Of a stretch of 64,000 bases of DNA, positions 22,401 to 57,689 are shown piece after piece. Every line of letters begins with the position of its first letter. Within the stretch, counting starts at the first letter, position 1. Location of the stretch: NCBI RefSeq assembly GCF_003073045.1, contig NC_037592.1:4453924-4517923 (forward strand), given 5' to 3'. The translations under genes were made by a program, and so were the position numbers. The stretch comes from Pomacea canaliculata. Lineage: Eukaryota; Mollusca; Gastropoda; Architaenioglossa; Ampullariidae. The notes under the pieces are model-generated. The model searched no databases. It saw only the letters and a program-made list of their open reading frames with translations, and was not told the DNA's origin.

Positions 22401-23929
22401 CATTGTGCTGTCACAGCAGACCAAGATTTTATACTATATTTCCCTGGCTTACTGGGAATGTATTGTTTGAAAGGACATCTGCCCCTAAAAACGACTAATT
22501 GTTCAACAACAGTCACATTTTCTGAGGATTCTACTATTCTTTCAGGTTATCTGCCAAAACATTAAATATTTCAGAGGTTGATGATAGCTTTTCATTGGGT
22601 GGCCTTTGATGTCATTCAGCATCAAATCAAAGCACTCTCCTCAAACTGCACGAATCTAGCATCGGGGCATTGCTTTCGGAAAAATACCTTTCCTGTTCTT
22701 CTTGCTCCACAACTGTTCTATCGGTTCATTCTGAGTTTTATAGACACCAGCCAAAATCAGTACACCCATAAATGACTCGAATTCATTGTTAGTCATCTTC
22801 CAGTTTTTGCCATAACTAGTTCACCCTCCTTGTTTGTCCATTTTATAATGATGTCACAAATCACTACTGTTGTCATCGTACAAGAAGAAAGCAACTTTTA
22901 TAGGGTCCACCACTAGGCAAAGCATTTTCTTGACTGAAGAAAGAAGGGAAATGGACACCAAAATAGGTTCTAAAGGGGTGCTATAAGTAATTAGACACAG
23001 AGATAAGATGCATCGTAAGGTCAGGCACACACACGGAAGGCAATGGAAAAAATTTGGATGACATGATGTTTAATTCTTTGAAACCATGATAAGCATGTAG
23101 CATTTATACCTTGGGTCCACACAGACCCCACTGGTGGTTAACAGTAGAATTTTAATTTGCACTACAATTTTAGCAGATATTTGAACATTCTTTTCATCCA
23201 CGATACTAAAGTGTAACAGTCAAAGGAAATTTCAAAATGTTGAGAGAAAAAAAATAGTTCCCATTTTAGAAATAGTGAAACTTTGGTTGGGGCCCATAGA
23301 GGGTTCAACAGGTTTTTTTTTTTTTGTGAGTACCATATGGTACAGAGGTGTGGGCTTTTTTGCCGTGACTTTAATGTTTTGATAATAATGTTGATTTTTA
23401 CATACCTGTCTCTCATATGAAATGCTTTATACTACTGCACCAATGAAAAAAAAATTGATTTTATTATGTGTTGTTGATTGGTTTATTTGCAAACGGTTAC
23501 CAATTCATTATTTTTTCAGGGTCGGTCAACCTTTATCGTGATCACATGCCCCAATGACCTCCATTTATGCAGAGATTTGATTGCACAAAACATAGGTATG
23601 AATTAAAGGACGTTTTGTATACTGATGCAGCACATCATGTGCTAAGAGAAAGCAAGATTTTTAAGGTCAACCCAGGCACTAATCTTCATAAAATTGTTAC
23701 AGTTTTGCTTGTTATGTAGTTTAGTATAACATGCATTTTTAATGAAATTGCTGATGCCCCTAACACAGTTTACTAAATACTGTGATCTAAAATGTTTCTA
23801 CTTTTTGCTCAGAGGAGAAATATTTTGTTTGCAGATGTGTATAGTGCAGAAATGGCATTAACAGGTGTGTTACGACAAGAACTCGACTTCCAGCTGTATC
23901 GTTTAGATTATCGTCTTCATTCTGCATAA
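6381..23929 (+). CDS. PAXIP1: PAX-interacting protein 1 (PTIP), six-BRCT chromatin/DNA-damage adaptor
   Basis: Twenty-two coding exons on the plus strand join without a frame break to 1212 codons (human about 1069 aa). Exons: 6381-6482, 7023-7160, 7467-7510, 8087-8147, 8679-8792, 9950-10165, 10298-10436, 10981-11547, 12017-12600, 13325-13559, 13950-14041, 14395-14490, 14860-14997, 15593-15714, 15897-16081, 16281-16416, 16640-16733, 16909-17077, 17295-17395, 17825-17959, 23520-23595, 23835-23929. In other animals PTIP is a nuclear partner of the KMT2C/D H3K4 methyltransferase complex and, through its last BRCT pair, binds phosphorylated damage-response proteins. The layout here matches: two N-terminal BRCTs, a long Gln-rich centre, then four BRCTs. 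The intron from 17960 to 23519 is enlarged by nested transposons. The extra length relative to human is mostly in the disordered centre. Confidence 0.95.
7511..8086 (+). other. U12-type (minor spliceosome) intron 3 of PAXIP1
   Basis: The donor reads GTATCCTT, an exact match to the U12-type 5' splice-site consensus. Just upstream of the acceptor is TTCCTTAAT, matching the U12 branch-point consensus TTCCTTAAY, with about a dozen bases to the terminal AG (TTCCTTAATCTATGCTTAG). No good pyrimidine tract follows the branch site, as expected for U12 introns. Using these borders restores the BRCT frame exactly (exon 3 is 44 nt and exon 4 is 61 nt). Confidence 0.88.
8945..9830 (-). pseudogene. Degenerate, internally deleted LINE (endonuclease/reverse transcriptase remnant)
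   Basis: Minus-strand fragment in PAXIP1 intron 5. Near 9510-9430 it reads IGMWNICTLHQCGNVQQL, the start of an APE-type endonuclease domain. It then passes almost directly into reverse-transcriptase sequence (EWTQSLVIPFSPKKK near 9330, EEQAGFRPHRSTIKQISNY near 9190-9120, HNFIDFKMA near 9070). Most of the endonuclease and the start of RT are missing. At least one frameshift separates the two RT pieces, and the catalytic FADD region is absent. It is a non-LTR retrotransposon distinct from, but distantly related to, the intact element at 18763. It has no coding role in PAXIP1. Confidence 0.8.
12046..12432 (+). repeat. CAR/CAM trinucleotide tract encoding poly-Gln/Met/His (PAXIP1 exon 9)
   Basis: About 390 bp of mixed CAG/CAA codons broken by ATG and CAT, encoding repeated QQMQQQQ-type units and then an HHPHHHHHH stretch. 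The CAG/CAA mixture makes it an interrupted repeat. Minus-strand open frames of Leu or Ala/Val runs across it are shadows. Confidence 0.9.
12811..12912 (+). repeat. Short tandem repeat, about 2.5-3 copies, PAXIP1 intron 9
   Basis: Units containing GGATCTAATTATCA and TTCTCTGATGC are repeated three times with small differences, with unit lengths of about 30-45 bp. No coding role is seen. Confidence 0.75.
13409..13495 (+). repeat. CAG/CAA repeat encoding the second poly-Gln tract (PAXIP1 exon 10)
   Basis: Gln codons are interrupted by CAC, AAG and two CCA codons, then run into nine uninterrupted CAG units at 13463-13489. The pure run is the part of the gene most likely to vary in length between individuals. 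Confidence 0.9.
13950..16416 (+). other. PAXIP1: PAXIP1 exons 11-16: BRCT3, BRCT4 and following linker
   Basis: These exons encode residues about 734-989. BRCT3 begins with FLLGCVFFICDYQDM and continues through IEQYGGRVSTIYSEAVTHVL to the conserved-Trp block ARLMWLRDCFVQKKMLPPW. BRCT4 begins IVTMTNFVGDELERVKMMI and shows IIGAKLTRYMTRSNSVLIC and KFEKAKEWRVPVVNVQWLSD, which is close to the human KYEKAKEWRIPCVNAQWL. Exon 16 supplies a basic, Pro/Ser-rich linker ending PPAKRPR, a possible nuclear localisation signal. Confidence 0.93.
14757..14776. repeat. (CA)n microsatellite, about 10 units
   Basis: Simple CA dinucleotide run inside a PAXIP1 intron, about 85 bp upstream of exon 13. Confidence 0.85.
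18750..18762 (+). repeat. Left target-site duplication of the LINE
   Basis: TGGTGTTGGCAAC, identical to 22042-22054 on the other side of the element. The duplicated sequence belongs to the piggyBac transposase, which reads continuously across the empty site. This fixes the LINE 5' boundary at 18763. Confidence 0.88.
18763..22041 (+). mobile_element. RTE-like non-LTR retrotransposon (LINE), apparently full ORF
   Basis: A 3279-bp element inserted in the PAXIP1 intron in the same direction as the gene, and into a piggyBac relic. It has a single ORF, almost no 5' UTR and a short 3' end made of GAT/ATG trinucleotides that begins at the stop codon. It is flanked by a perfect 13-bp target duplication. 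One-ORF organisation, total length and a microsatellite-like tail suit the RTE group. The clade call is from layout and motifs only, so a related APE-type clade remains possible. The perfect duplication and open frame suggest a recent insertion. Confidence 0.88.
18799..22029 (+). CDS. LINE endonuclease-reverse transcriptase
   Basis: A 1076-codon ORF from the first ATG inside the element; the frame is also open upstream into piggyBac sequence, which is not part of it. After a roughly 100-residue Pro/Ser-rich leader comes an APE-type endonuclease: TWNIRTLYESGKSAQVAREM at about residue 107, LCETRWNGSG, MGDLNAKVGDDN at about 244, and the terminal SDHQLL at about 340 with catalytic Asp/His. A Lys/Glu-rich connector follows. 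The reverse transcriptase shows VKLPKKGD, EQAGFRQDKSCTDHI, FVDFEKAFDSVD at about 720, GVRQGCILSPTIF, and the catalytic FADD at about 816. The C-terminal region has KRKWGWIGHTLRK and a GRPKQTW motif typical of this LINE type. No stop or frameshift is present. It copies its own RNA into DNA at a nicked target, and its codons are unrelated to the host gene. Confidence 0.92.
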   Translation: MPRRPTELCRREPCAPGRSNQAEQVCQGRGQTKMLHPGPPGWGFCYGLTTHPSKTSTVTETATISQQGPGQEDSSPEELMTQAGESPREASMPTHLLTTKAKTRIGTWNIRTLYESGKSAQVAREMRRYNITVLGLCETRWNGSGQARLTSGETIIYSGHKDLDHDHSQGVALLMSTEATKALRAWEPVSSRLMSARFNAKGRKTTIIQCYAPTNAADEEEKEEFYNSLQSLLDRTPRRDLKIIMGDLNAKVGDDNTNRELIMGRHGVGTCNENGELFIDFCAFNDHVIGGTVFPHKNIHKTTWTSPDGQTENQIDHITVGRRWRRSLQDVRVRRGADAASDHQLLIAVFKIKLKSFIDTAGRPHHKFNTQYFKNKETREIYNCEIKNKYEALSGLSEESVEEHWSTLKRIWKSTCTDVLGKRERKHKEWITQETWAKIESRKGLKQKLNQCQDQQEKEGLRTKYWEANRQVKRSAREDKRRFTHELTEEAETAATQGNMKRLYEITRTLSGKSANSNKPVKDKNGKTITNDAEQRDRWMEYFEEMLNRPHPPSLPVIPPATEQLHVNTSPPTKTEIIKAIKSMKNGKAAGPDGIPPEALKADPETTATILQPLLHKIWEQELIPADWKLGHLVKLPKKGDLSQCNNWRGMMLLSIPSKVLTRIILERLKKALDMRMRPEQAGFRQDKSCTDHIATLRIIIEQSIEWQSSLYITFVDFEKAFDSVDRDVIWRLMNHYGIPPKFINIVQGLYEDSSCQVIHNGKLTKPFVMKTGVRQGCILSPTIFLMVIDWVMRKTTQDNNTGIQWTFTKQLEDLDFADDISLLSHRQQHAQTKLSKLAEEAEKTGLKINKKKTEVMKFNNKQELPIQLQGENILETDRFTYLGSIVSKDGGADEDIRSRINKARHAFNSLRPIWNSRALSLRNKTRIFNTNVKTVLLYGSETWRVTNTINNKLQTFTNRCLRHILRIRWPERISNSSLWERTNQNATSQDIKKRKWGWIGHTLRKPADTIARQALDWNPQGKRKVGRPKQTWRRSVESEAKAAGTTWAQLRGAAQNRVRWRGVVAALCSLRSNKE
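22042..22054 (+). repeat. Right target-site duplication of the LINE
   Basis: TGGTGTTGGCAAC directly follows the GAT-repeat tail and is identical to 18750-18762. Confidence 0.88.
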
Positions 23930-26779
23930 GTATCCTCTCCTTATGCAGAACGTAACTGCAGATTCTGTGAGGAACACAAAACTTTGACCAGAGCAGCATT
24001 TGTTCCAGTATTACCAGGTTCATGTTGCTGCTTGTGTGTCAAAGTTGAAGGGTTGTCTTCCTTTTAAAGCTTTAGACAACAAGGTGAATGTGTCATTCAT
24101 TATTGCCTTCACATTTATTAGACAAAATTGCTTTTCTGTGGATTGCATTAAGTTGTTGCAGTTTCATGTTATTCAGTCAGTACTTGGACATGACAAACAC
24201 AAATCAGTAAATTACTGTAGTTTTGTGGTGTATTAGCCTTTCAAGTGGTGTGCTGATAGCTTTTATAGAACCTTATAAAGTTGTGACTGCTGTTTTTAAT
24301 ATGGGATCTTAATGTGAAGGCTTACCTTTTGCTACCTTCCCAGTACATCGTTTCATAAACCGAAATGCACAAGAGTAGTGCACACCCATGTGTTGCATGC
24401 ATGTTACATAATATGTGCTACCTGCCTGGATATCGGATACAATTAAGCTGTTTACATTCAGCATTGAACTGTATATAGTTGCATTTGGTGGTCAGTATTG
24501 TTTGGGGGGAAAATGTTTACATTTTGAGTAACAACAGAAAATTTTTAGACAACAAAAACATTTTCTTGCTGACAAATAGAAGACCACTCTCCTGTACATA
24601 TTGCACCTTATAGATTCACCCCAAGAAAAACAAAAATTGAGTTGTGGAACAGGAGGGTAATGAAAAGGCATTATCTTTATTAACCATTAGCTGTTAAGTC
24701 TTCATATATGCAGTGCAATATTTCTTTGCAAAAGCTCAAGATATGAGGTGGATTTTTTGTTTTAAATCAAACCACACAGGCTACTTGTTTCCAGCTTGGT
24801 TCTAAGCTTTAGTAATCCTTTTAAAAAAAATTTTTTTAACTTTTTAAAATTTGTAGTTCATAATTTAAAAAACATTGTAATATACTAAGCCTTAATAGGT
24901 GGATATTGGGACTTGTGACAAGACTATTACAGTTATCTGCAAAAATTTTAACAAGTGAAGGAAATTGGAGATCGTGTGTCTTTTTATGCCTTTAAAATTG
25001 AAATGGCAAAGAGTTTATTAAACAGATTAAGATTTTCCTTTTATGATGCAATTATTTATAATTGTATTCATTGAAGAAAATTTTAGTTAACTTCATGCAA
25101 CGAAAATTTTTAAAATCTCAACTTATGTGGTCTTGCTTTGTACTGTGTGTCAAGGATACTCGCATATACATGATTCACTCACACACTCATCCAGACATTG
25201 GTGTTTTTTGTTTTTTTCCATCACAAAACAAACTACACCTTTCTCCTGCAATTCCTGGCTACTTTAATATATGTACAACACAAATATACTCAAAAAGCAC
25301 CCCTCCCCCCAAAAAAATAGCCAATTCATTAACTAATTTCTAATCCAAAATAAAAGTATATTTTTCCCACATACCCAAAAGAACAGCAATCACTGCAACT
25401 AAGAATTCACAATACATGCCACTAATCATACAAACAAAAGTCATTTATTCTTGACCAAAAACAGTTATAAATATGTAGAGTTTCTTTATGGGAATAAACA
25501 GCCATTTAAAAAAATGAACATGTACTTAGAAAGTAACTACAGTCATTAAAGATTCATCAACACAGCCCTGCTCATTAAACTGAAGACAGTTAAAAAAGCT
25601 TTGACACCATCAGTTTCGACTCTACATCTTGACAAAGGGCTCTTGAAGGGTTAATGATGCCCTCTAATCACACATATTCCACCAAAAAAAAAAAACACCT
25701 CTGAGGGTTGATGTTCATGGTCTGCACAAAGTAGGTGCCCCCTCTGAGGGAATATTTAGGCAAGTCTCACAGGCTTGGTCCAGCAGTCCTATGTAGCTGT
25801 TGTCTCTTACTACCCAAAACTGTACCTCGTTTTGTGTCTCGAATTAAAATTCTTGCAAAACCAATTTCCAACTATTTGAAAAATGTATTCTTGCTGAACC
25901 TTGCTAGAAAGGCACAGCTCCACTCACTTTCCACACATAACTCATTAAAACAGCTGCTATGTCTAGATAGGAAGTGAAAAGCTGGTTGATATTAGTTATT
26001 TATGCTTTCCAGCCACCGCTTTCCAGAAATTAATTTTTTTTATACAAAATTTGAACAATAAACTTACAATGTCGCTCATTCCACACATGCAGCCTGATAC
26101 GTACACAACATGTTGATGCAGCCACACAACTTTTGCATCAACACAGGTGCACCAGACTGACAATTTGGCATATTTGTTTTGTTTGAACAAGCTGGTCAAA
26201 TCACCCAAGACATCTGCAATAATCTCACACCACTCACAAATGACAGAATGAATGCATTGCTTAAATTTTTGTCAAAAAATATTAGATCAATAAAATTTGA
26301 AATTGCTAGCAATGTGGACGAAACTACGCAGAGAATCTAATTTATCTTTGCAAATATCCAGAGCTGTCACAGCCTGAAACAAAGAATGCATAACATAATT
26401 TTAAATAATAATTTTTTTTAAAAAGACAAGCATTTGTCTTGCTAGATCTTAGTAGGTTAACAGAAATATGTTCATCAATACTTACATGTTTTCAACTTCA
26501 CAGTAACTTGCTTCTAGTTTTAATATAGTGAAATACACATGCCAAAAGGTGTTCCATCTTCAAATAATTACGACAGCAAGAAATGTGGTCACTTATTTTC
26601 TACTTTACGTAGTTATTAAAATCTTTCAAGAAAGCAGCATTTAACTGTACTGATATTACTGTAATATGACCTTAGACTGTGGAGTATGTAAAATAAATAC
26701 TTAATGACCCTGATTCCAGTTTTGGAGCTGATCATGGATTCTGTTTTAGTGACATTCAATACACCTAAGCATTATAGTT
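23930..26779. other. Tail-to-tail intergenic region (PAXIP1 and POLR1F 3' flanks)
   Basis: About 2.85 kb of AT-rich sequence between convergent genes. PAXIP1 3' UTR presumably occupies the left part; plus-strand AATAAA signals occur at 25349-25354 and 25493-25498. Minus-strand AATAAA (TTTATT on plus) occurs at 24676-24681 and 25444-25449, so the two transcripts may overlap. An orphan exon-like minus-strand frame at 26287-26373 is treated separately as a finding. No convincing gene is seen. Confidence 0.5.
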
Positions 26780-28272
26780 TTACCTTTGAATATTCTTTCC
26801 TCTTAGGGACAGGTGGTTGCGATGTAGAAAGAGTTCTGTCACAGTAAATTCACAATCCTCGTCCTTTGAAACTGTCTCTTCAACGTGTCCATCTTGATCG
26901 TGTGCTACCGAGGCATTGAAGAAGTTGTGCACAAGAATACCAACATGAGCTTTGCTAGTTTTATTTACACAGCCTCTCAATCGTGATCCAACACGAGGCT
27001 GAAAGACAATAAAGTCGGCCTGGATCTTCAAATGAATATAAGGAGAATCATCCAATAGTATTCCTTTGTCACCTAAAATCTTTATGTTGCTATAGGCAAT
27101 CAATGCTCCTAAAAGTCTGAAAATATAAGGACACATGATCAATGAATGGTATATGTCAATTCAGTTTAAAATTTACATGTTCACATTCAGAGTGTAAATG
27201 GTACAAACTAATTATGAATGAATTTGTAAACGGCACTTTCCCTATGTGGATGCAAGCTCAGTTTGAATGGCTACAAACAAACTGAGTCAACTATACAAGA
27301 GACAAAAATCAGATGACACCATGAGGAAAAAAAAGAATGAATTGAGTGGCTGGAAGTACACTTGATTATACAAAGCATTTCTTAAAAAAGATGGGTTTTG
27401 AGGCTAGATTTGAAGGCTTCAAATGTAGGCACAGTTTGATGAGAAAAGGGAAGAAAATTACAAACAGCAAGGCCTGAGAAGGAAAAGGACTGTCCACTGA
27501 ATTTCTCTCTTCTGCAAACACAAGTAGATGGCAGTGACTGACTCAGGTGGTAAGACAATAGCTCAGACAGGTATGTTTGGGGCAAGGCCATAAAGACTAT
27601 TTGCACAACTTGGTGATCGTGTGATCAATGCGAGCTCAGACTGGCAACCAGCGAAGTTTGCTGAAGAGAGGTGTAGCTTGGACTGCTTTTACACTATGGA
27701 AGACATTATATATATGTTTTAAAAAAAAAATTGAAAGTGATCCAAACACTGCAGCCAATAAATACTTTCCACAAGTAAATGTTTTACTAAACTCTAGCAA
27801 CTTAAGGTACCTTAACTGCGGTTTATGTTGTCCGAAACTGCTGAATATTGTACATGTACCTGTACTGTTCTTGAAACAAAGGCCAACGCAAATGATTAGT
27901 AAATGCTATGGCACAACTTAACGATGGTCCATGATGAATTGGAGTTTATATTACAATTAAGAAACAATCTGTCAATGTGTACCAATCCCTCATAAATTAA
28001 AATTCTTTTATTACTGATTATGTTAACACAATCACAATTTATTTTGCTGCTTGTAGACTTTTCTACTAACACAGCTACTAGGACACCTACCTTTCCGAAT
28101 AAAATCCCTTCATTTCATCAAGCTGTTCTTTAACTCCTTGTCCAATGCAATCCAGGTATTTCGGAGGCAGTGAGATCAACTGCTCTCCAGATATAATAGC
28201 AAGTCCTGCCCTGGGATCATTACAAAGCTGCAAAGCTTGTTTATAAGACATGAAATCCATGCTTACCCTCAT
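26780..28272 (-). CDS. POLR1F: DNA-directed RNA polymerase I subunit RPA43 (TWISTNB)
   Basis: Two coding exons on the minus strand, 28272-28091 and 27116-26780, joined by a GT-AG intron to a 172-aa frame. RPA43 with RPA14-type partners forms the Pol I stalk, which binds the initiation factor RRN3 in the nucleolus. The N-terminal tip/RPB7-like domain is visible as PRAGLAIISGEQLISLPPKY and GVKEQLDEMKGFYSERLLGA. The OB-fold follows: LIAYSNIKILGDKGILLDDS, ADFIVFQPRVGSRLRGCVNK, AHVGILVHNFFNASV, ending LHRNHLSLRGKN. Human RPA43 is about 338 aa and has a long Lys-rich tail, which is not found here. Either it is lost or further exons use the possible donor at 26783. The start could also be one of the later in-frame ATGs. 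The gene is head-to-head with CKAP5. Confidence 0.88.
27360..27670 (-). pseudogene. L2/CR1/Rex-like LINE C-terminal fragment in POLR1F intron 1
   Basis: The minus strand reads a decayed version of the end of a CR1/L2-group reverse transcriptase: FSKLRWLPV, then TYLSELLSYH, FSGQSFSFSGLAVCNFLPFS and FEAFKSSLKTHLF. This matches the widely seen ending of such proteins (YLSELL, SFSFAAP-W-N-LP, F-K-LKTHLF). Stops and a frame change show it is dead. The remainder of the element is missing, as expected for 5' truncation. Confidence 0.72.
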
Positions 28273-30633
28273 CTCAAAACATCAATATCGGAAGCACGTG
28301 TCAGATAGATGACCTTGACATTAGTGTCGCTAAAGGGAAACTTCCTCATCCCAGACACCAGTCTAACCAGGAAATATTTTTTTAGAAGCTCCTTTTTAGT
28401 AGACATTATGCAGCAAGAGACGCATCTTCATGTTCGAAAGTAGCAAGTGATTATGTGATCCCTCGGCATCATGGTTTCTGACACTGTACTTTAAAAAAGT
28501 TAAATGGATAATTGATCCTAGTCATAAAAGTGTACTGTTGTAGAGCAAACCCTTTAGTTTATATTATATTTTCTTGTTTTAAAAACAATATATACGAACA
28601 GATTCTCGTGAACATAATTCTTGCAGGAAGCAGATGATCTAAGCCTGAATTTATCAAACATGATCATCGTGTTCGCGAAAGTCCGTTCTTTATGTTTAAC
28701 AGAACCGGAAGTCAAGGTGACCAATCCTAATTTAGTGTTGGAAGGATTTCAAAAATCCTGGAGACAGCATCAGTGGATAATTGCATGTACTGTTTAAACA
28801 AGAAGCCTGAAAATTGTCTACTCTGGTTGCCGTAGGTAAGGATTAGTTATTTTTCATATTAAGCGTGACAGTTATTATAGACCAAGCCAAAAGCGAGATG
28901 TTTAACTGTTGCCAAAAGTTTCTCGCGCTAGCCATAGGCACAACCTTTTACTATGTCGAACTTATTCACCATTTCACTGCAGAAGACAACTTCAATTTTG
29001 ATAATATTTTAGAATATCGCACACAGCCGCCATAGATATTTCAAAATCATGCGGGCTTATTAATTATATCTTTATCGTAATTTTCACGAGGATAAATGGT
29101 ATGTTACATTTGTTGAACTGATGGGGGTGTAAGTGCTTCGGTGTGGAATGTAAACAAACCAACAATTTTTCCCGAGTCTAAAAAAATTAATAGAATGTAA
29201 GTTTTATGTCATAACTGTTGATATAATTGAAATCGTGAAATATACATACGACAGTATTGGAGCAAACATTTTATAGGCTGTTTTTCACAATATTTCACCT
29301 ATATCATTTAGTTTGTGTGGGTGTGGTAGATAGTTTCTTTTTATAGGAAGGTTTTATTTCAGAGACAGTTTGGAAGGAAGAATAAGTGGTTGTTGTGTCT
29401 ACTCTGTTAATAGCAAAGTTTAGCCATGTGCACATCAGAATATTTTACAGTGAAGCTATGTCCTTAATACCAAACTCATCCCCCGCCCCCTCTTGTCTCA
29501 CACACAGAGTTTTAAGTCAATAATTTTAAATTGTTTTTCAAAATCAAGAGTTTCATTTTGAAGACCAAAGTTAATTGAAGTTATTTGAAACTTAGGTTTC
29601 CTTACACTAACCCTACATGTATTTCTGACTTTCACCATAGTCTGACATGATCATTAAAAGCAAGCTTATGTGAAACTTTTATATTGATTGTATATGTATC
29701 ATTCATCTGCACCAAGTTCTAGATTTGTAAAAGGTATGTAGCATTCATACATTTTAACATAACTAAATGCTAATTAATTTTAATTTACAAGATTACAGTC
29801 CAGACCTGTTATCTTGTAACTATCAGTTTATGACAAGAAGGGTGACAACAGAATGAGGTTATGTTATCAATAAATTATTGAACTGTTCTATATTTAATGC
29901 ATTGACTAAACAAAGAAGTCTCAAATCTTTCCTATCAATGCTAGTATTAACTGTTGGCATGCAGCCATTACAGCTAATAGACAGTAAGGCAATCACTGAA
30001 CAGTTATGTAGTTTCTTTTTATGTCCTCAGATAATTATTTTAGTAATAAATAATTTATTTTTGTTTGAATCAAGCTTCATTTATCCTTATCCTGCAATTT
30101 AGGCACAAACTTGTTTGTTTTTAATGACTCTACAAAATTCATGTGACATTGCTTGTTGGAGATGCTTGACATATGTGTCTGTGTGTCAAGGGTGGGTTGG
30201 GAATGCAAACATACCTGCTAGAGAGAGAATTTTAAACCTTTTGTCTCATGGCGTATAGTCAGTCAGAAACTGTAACCATCTGTTGGTGACATAATTGGTG
30301 GAACTAGAACATTTTAGGAATGGTAAGGGCAAGCAGCAACTTTTAGGGAGAAATAATATTGAGGGAAATCTGTTTTTTTCTACAAATAATGGCAAGAGGT
30401 GTGAATGGTGAAATGACAACTCTGCATTTTTTAAGAAAGGGGATATAAGCAAGCTCTAGTACTGGGAAGTGTGAGATTTATTTAAATATAATTACGAAGC
30501 ATATACCTAATATCACTTTTAACTACAAATGTTTAGACTACACTGTACTTTGTCATCGTGTAGTTTGTCTTTTATTGTTTTTCTTTATCTTAAACCTTTA
30601 TCTTTAGGCTTAAACTAAGTAGGAAGCTGAAAA
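28273..30633. promoter_or_regulatory. Divergent POLR1F-CKAP5 region with possible CKAP5 non-coding exon
   Basis: About 2.36 kb separates the two start codons of a head-to-head pair. A good splice donor (CGTAG|GTAAGG, after 28835) and a good acceptor (TATCTTTAG before 30609, 25 bp upstream of the CKAP5 ATG) suggest a non-coding first CKAP5 exon ending at 28835. The shared promoter would then lie at about 28280-28800, where an E-box-like CACGTG occurs near 28295. The rest is AT-rich intron-like sequence with no gene signature. Confidence 0.5.

Positions 30634-57689
<27,056 letters not shown>

Larger units (their letters stand above)
18151..23141 (-). pseudogene. Decayed piggyBac-type transposase, split by a LINE insertion
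   Basis: Minus-strand remains of a PGBD-like DDE transposase lie on both sides of the LINE. Upstream part (22055 to about 22950): EFESFMGVLILAGVYKTQNE and PIEQLW, then YVLNCQVYMG, KRVVLDIIFGLENSGRNVTS and DNFFTSFGLGEKLL, all typical of the family. Downstream part (18749 to about 18256): DGIDAMDQLVCCYTMKQKTR followed by ISALNAYNVW, then a Cys-containing tail. Stops and frameshifts interrupt it in several places, so it is dead. Candidate TTAA ends are 23138-23141, next to a palindromic GGGTC...GACCC motif, and less certainly 18151-18154. The outer limits are tentative; the transposase identity is firm. Confidence 0.82.
16640..23929 (+). other. PAXIP1: PAXIP1 exons 17-22: BRCT5 and BRCT6 (phosphopeptide-binding pair)
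   Basis: These exons encode residues about 990-1212. BRCT5 shows PRIMFTGYPHSASKRLAALA, the glycine turn in EKLGGKITENPEHCTHLVA, and HHIITKEWLEES with its conserved Trp. BRCT6 shows GLIFYITPGVVPPVAELKK, the GGAVLKRRP turn, STFIVITCPNDLHLCRDL and DVYSAEMALTGVLRQELD before the stop at 23927-23929. In vertebrate PTIP the equivalent pair binds phosphorylated ATM/ATR targets. The exon 18 acceptor (TTGTTGAG) has a modest pyrimidine tract but is the only nearby site that keeps the frame. The last two exons lie beyond the 5.6-kb transposon-filled intron. Confidence 0.92.
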
